25,724 bases of DNA, taken from the NCBI GenBank assembly GCA_040381475.1, contig JBEIHH010000039.1, positions 1 to 25,724 on the forward strand. The letters are read 5' to 3'. This stretch comes from JAIBBG01 sp040381475 (lineage in GTDB: Bacteria > Bacteroidota > Bacteroidia > Flavobacteriales_D > Sanyastnellaceae). Both the position numbers and the translations under genes were made by a program. This document shows positions 24,452 through 25,724 of this stretch, piece after piece; positions within the stretch are counted from its first letter, which is position 1; each line of letters begins with the position of its first letter. The notes under the pieces were generated by a model. That model saw only the letters and a program-made list of their open reading frames with translations, searched no databases and was not told the origin of the DNA.

Positions 24452-25716
24452 ATATGTGTCTATTGAATTTGATCAGAGGTATGAGCGTGGTTTTGATGCT
24501 GAGTCTACTTGCTCTCAGTTCGTCTGCACATAAGATAACACCAAATGCTCAATTCAGCCTGTTGACATGTACTCCCGGACCTGATTTATACAGCTTATTC
24601 GGTCATAGTGCGATTCGGTATCAGGATAGTATCAGCGGAAAATGGGTTGATGTTGTATACAATTATGGAACGTTTGTTTTCGATGATGACTTCTATGTGA
24701 AATTTGCCAGAGGAAAGCTTGACTATGTTCTTTCACTGGAAAATTTTGCCAATTTCCAGATCGAATACATCCAGACAGGGCGTGGGATTTTTGAACAGGT
24801 ATTGAATTTGTCAACAGAACAAAAACAGAAACTGTTCGATTTGCTCCAGGAAAACGCACAGCCTGAAAACAGAACATACCGATACGATTTTTTTTACGAC
24901 AATTGTTCATCCAGAATCAGGGATATGATGATCCGTGCCACTGCTGATGGTGTAAAAGATGCGCTCGGTTATCGTGCACCGGATACATCTGCCTTGCGGA
25001 TGATGAACAGAATTGAATTTTCATATGTATATCCTGACAAGCGCACGTATCGGCAAGCTATTCAGAAGTACCTGAATTTTCAACCCTGGAGCGACTTTGG
25101 TATTGACCTGGCATTGGGCATGCCTTGTGACCGGGAAATACAAAAGATGGGATTTATGTTTTTGCCGGATTCATTGATGAAGGATTTTCATTATGCGTCC
25201 ATTGGTGATGTTCCGGTGGCAAGTCCTGATCAGGAACTGATGCCACAAGAGTATGAGCCTTCAGTGGATGTTTTTTTTACTCCGATAGTTGTCATGATGA
25301 TGGTGCTGGTGCTCCATATTTTGTTGTCTTTTATTTTCTGGAGAAAAGGTGTGTCTTTAGTACTCACTGATCGGATATTGTTTTTTGTGATTGGGATGCT
25401 TGGCTTGCTTGTGGTGTTTTTGTGGTTTTTTACAGATCATCAGGCGACCAAATGGAATCTGAATCTTCTCTGGGCAAATCCGCTGTATCTCATTCTGGCA
25501 TTTCTACCAATAAAAGTGATTCATGGAAAGTTCAGGAAATGGATTTCATTCTTTCTGGTAATTCTCACTGCGACGCTTGTGTTTTGGTTTGTATTGCCAC
25601 AAAGGATGCATCTTGCGGCCATTCCGCTGACGCTGGCTTTGATTTTATCGATGATAAAAATTTTACGGCCGTTACTTTTGGCTTCTGTCCGGAGTCAGGC
25701 GGCAATGCGTGGATAG
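24448..25716 (+). CDS. DUF4105 (Lnb-type) membrane protein, putative lipoprotein N-acyltransferase
   Basis: This 422-residue inner-membrane protein has an N-terminal signal/anchor (about 10-27), a periplasmic DUF4105 domain (about 33-215) and five hydrophobic segments (about 275-298, 308-328, 340-356, 366-383 and 388-404). The domain carries LYSLFGHSAIRYQD with His53 and YRYDFFYDNCSSRIRD with Cys153, a His/Cys pair that could be catalytic. From memory, DUF4105 proteins named Lnb were recently linked to N-acylation of lipoproteins in Bacteroides. That would suit a phylum rich in lipoproteins and lacking a classical Lnt, but orthology here is unproven. The start overlaps the dapF stop (ATGA). 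A second ATG is at 24454. The gene is complete just before the window ends. Confidence 0.85.
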   Translation: MNMCLLNLIRGMSVVLMLSLLALSSSAHKITPNAQFSLLTCTPGPDLYSLFGHSAIRYQDSISGKWVDVVYNYGTFVFDDDFYVKFARGKLDYVLSLENFANFQIEYIQTGRGIFEQVLNLSTEQKQKLFDLLQENAQPENRTYRYDFFYDNCSSRIRDMMIRATADGVKDALGYRAPDTSALRMMNRIEFSYVYPDKRTYRQAIQKYLNFQPWSDFGIDLALGMPCDREIQKMGFMFLPDSLMKDFHYASIGDVPVASPDQELMPQEYEPSVDVFFTPIVVMMMVLVLHILLSFIFWRKGVSLVLTDRILFFVIGMLGLLVVFLWFFTDHQATKWNLNLLWANPLYLILAFLPIKVIHGKFRKWISFFLVILTATLVFWFVLPQRMHLAAIPLTLALILSMIKILRPLLLASVRSQAAMRG

Positions 25717-25724
25717 GGTAGTGA

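Overview
The window reads as an ordinary chromosomal segment of a member of the Bacteroidota, probably a free-living aerobic one. The evidence is family content: a LysM/binding-protein lipoprotein, DUF4295 beside ribosomal protein L33, a fused E1 alpha-beta 2-oxoacid dehydrogenase, DUF5777, DUF4412 and DUF4105 proteins, and a LolA gene beside ftsK. Start codons are often GTG, and clear Shine-Dalgarno sequences are lacking. Several intergenic regions carry TAnnTT(T/C/G)G-like boxes 20-25 bases before the start, as expected for the Bacteroidota sigma factor. No tRNA, rRNA, CRISPR array, IS element, integrase or phage gene was seen.

Layout. (1) 40-5017: maf on the minus strand diverges from guaA, followed by a LysM lipoprotein and hemF on the plus strand. 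(2) A perfect bidirectional hairpin at 5048-5076 separates hemF from the convergent minus-strand pair ftsK-lolA (8408 to 5100). (3) A 355-base divergent spacer leads to rpmG and a 51-residue DUF4295 gene, closed by a strong terminator. Then come ftsY, rimO, a KirBac-type potassium channel and a conserved protein of unknown function (to 13115). (4) A GT-B-like surface-carbohydrate protein (minus) and a CmoB-like methyltransferase (plus) diverge at 14506-14612. (5) A 534-base spacer, possibly holding a decayed gene, precedes queE. (6) Nine minus-strand genes run from 23450 down to 16776 with gaps of 5-54 bases: fused 2-oxoacid dehydrogenase E1, DUF4412 protein, TlpA-like thioredoxin, [2Fe-2S] ferredoxin, a diheme lipoprotein, a monoheme lipoprotein, an OB-fold protein, a YceI protein and a DUF5777 outer-membrane protein. 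(7) dapF and a DUF4105 (Lnb-like) membrane protein run outward on the plus strand and overlap by four bases.

How the genes work together. Most are housekeeping: GMP, heme, queuosine and diaminopimelate synthesis, SRP targeting, chromosome segregation, S12 modification and lipoprotein handling. The part least explained by known biology is the five-gene envelope module at 16776-19826. It puts two heme lipoproteins, one with a CX4CH and a CX2CH site and one with a CX4CH site, in tight succession with an OB-fold protein, a YceI (lipid/isoprenoid-binding fold) protein and a DUF5777 barrel. It looks like a periplasm-to-outer-membrane redox or quinone-handling unit, but no function can be assigned from sequence alone.
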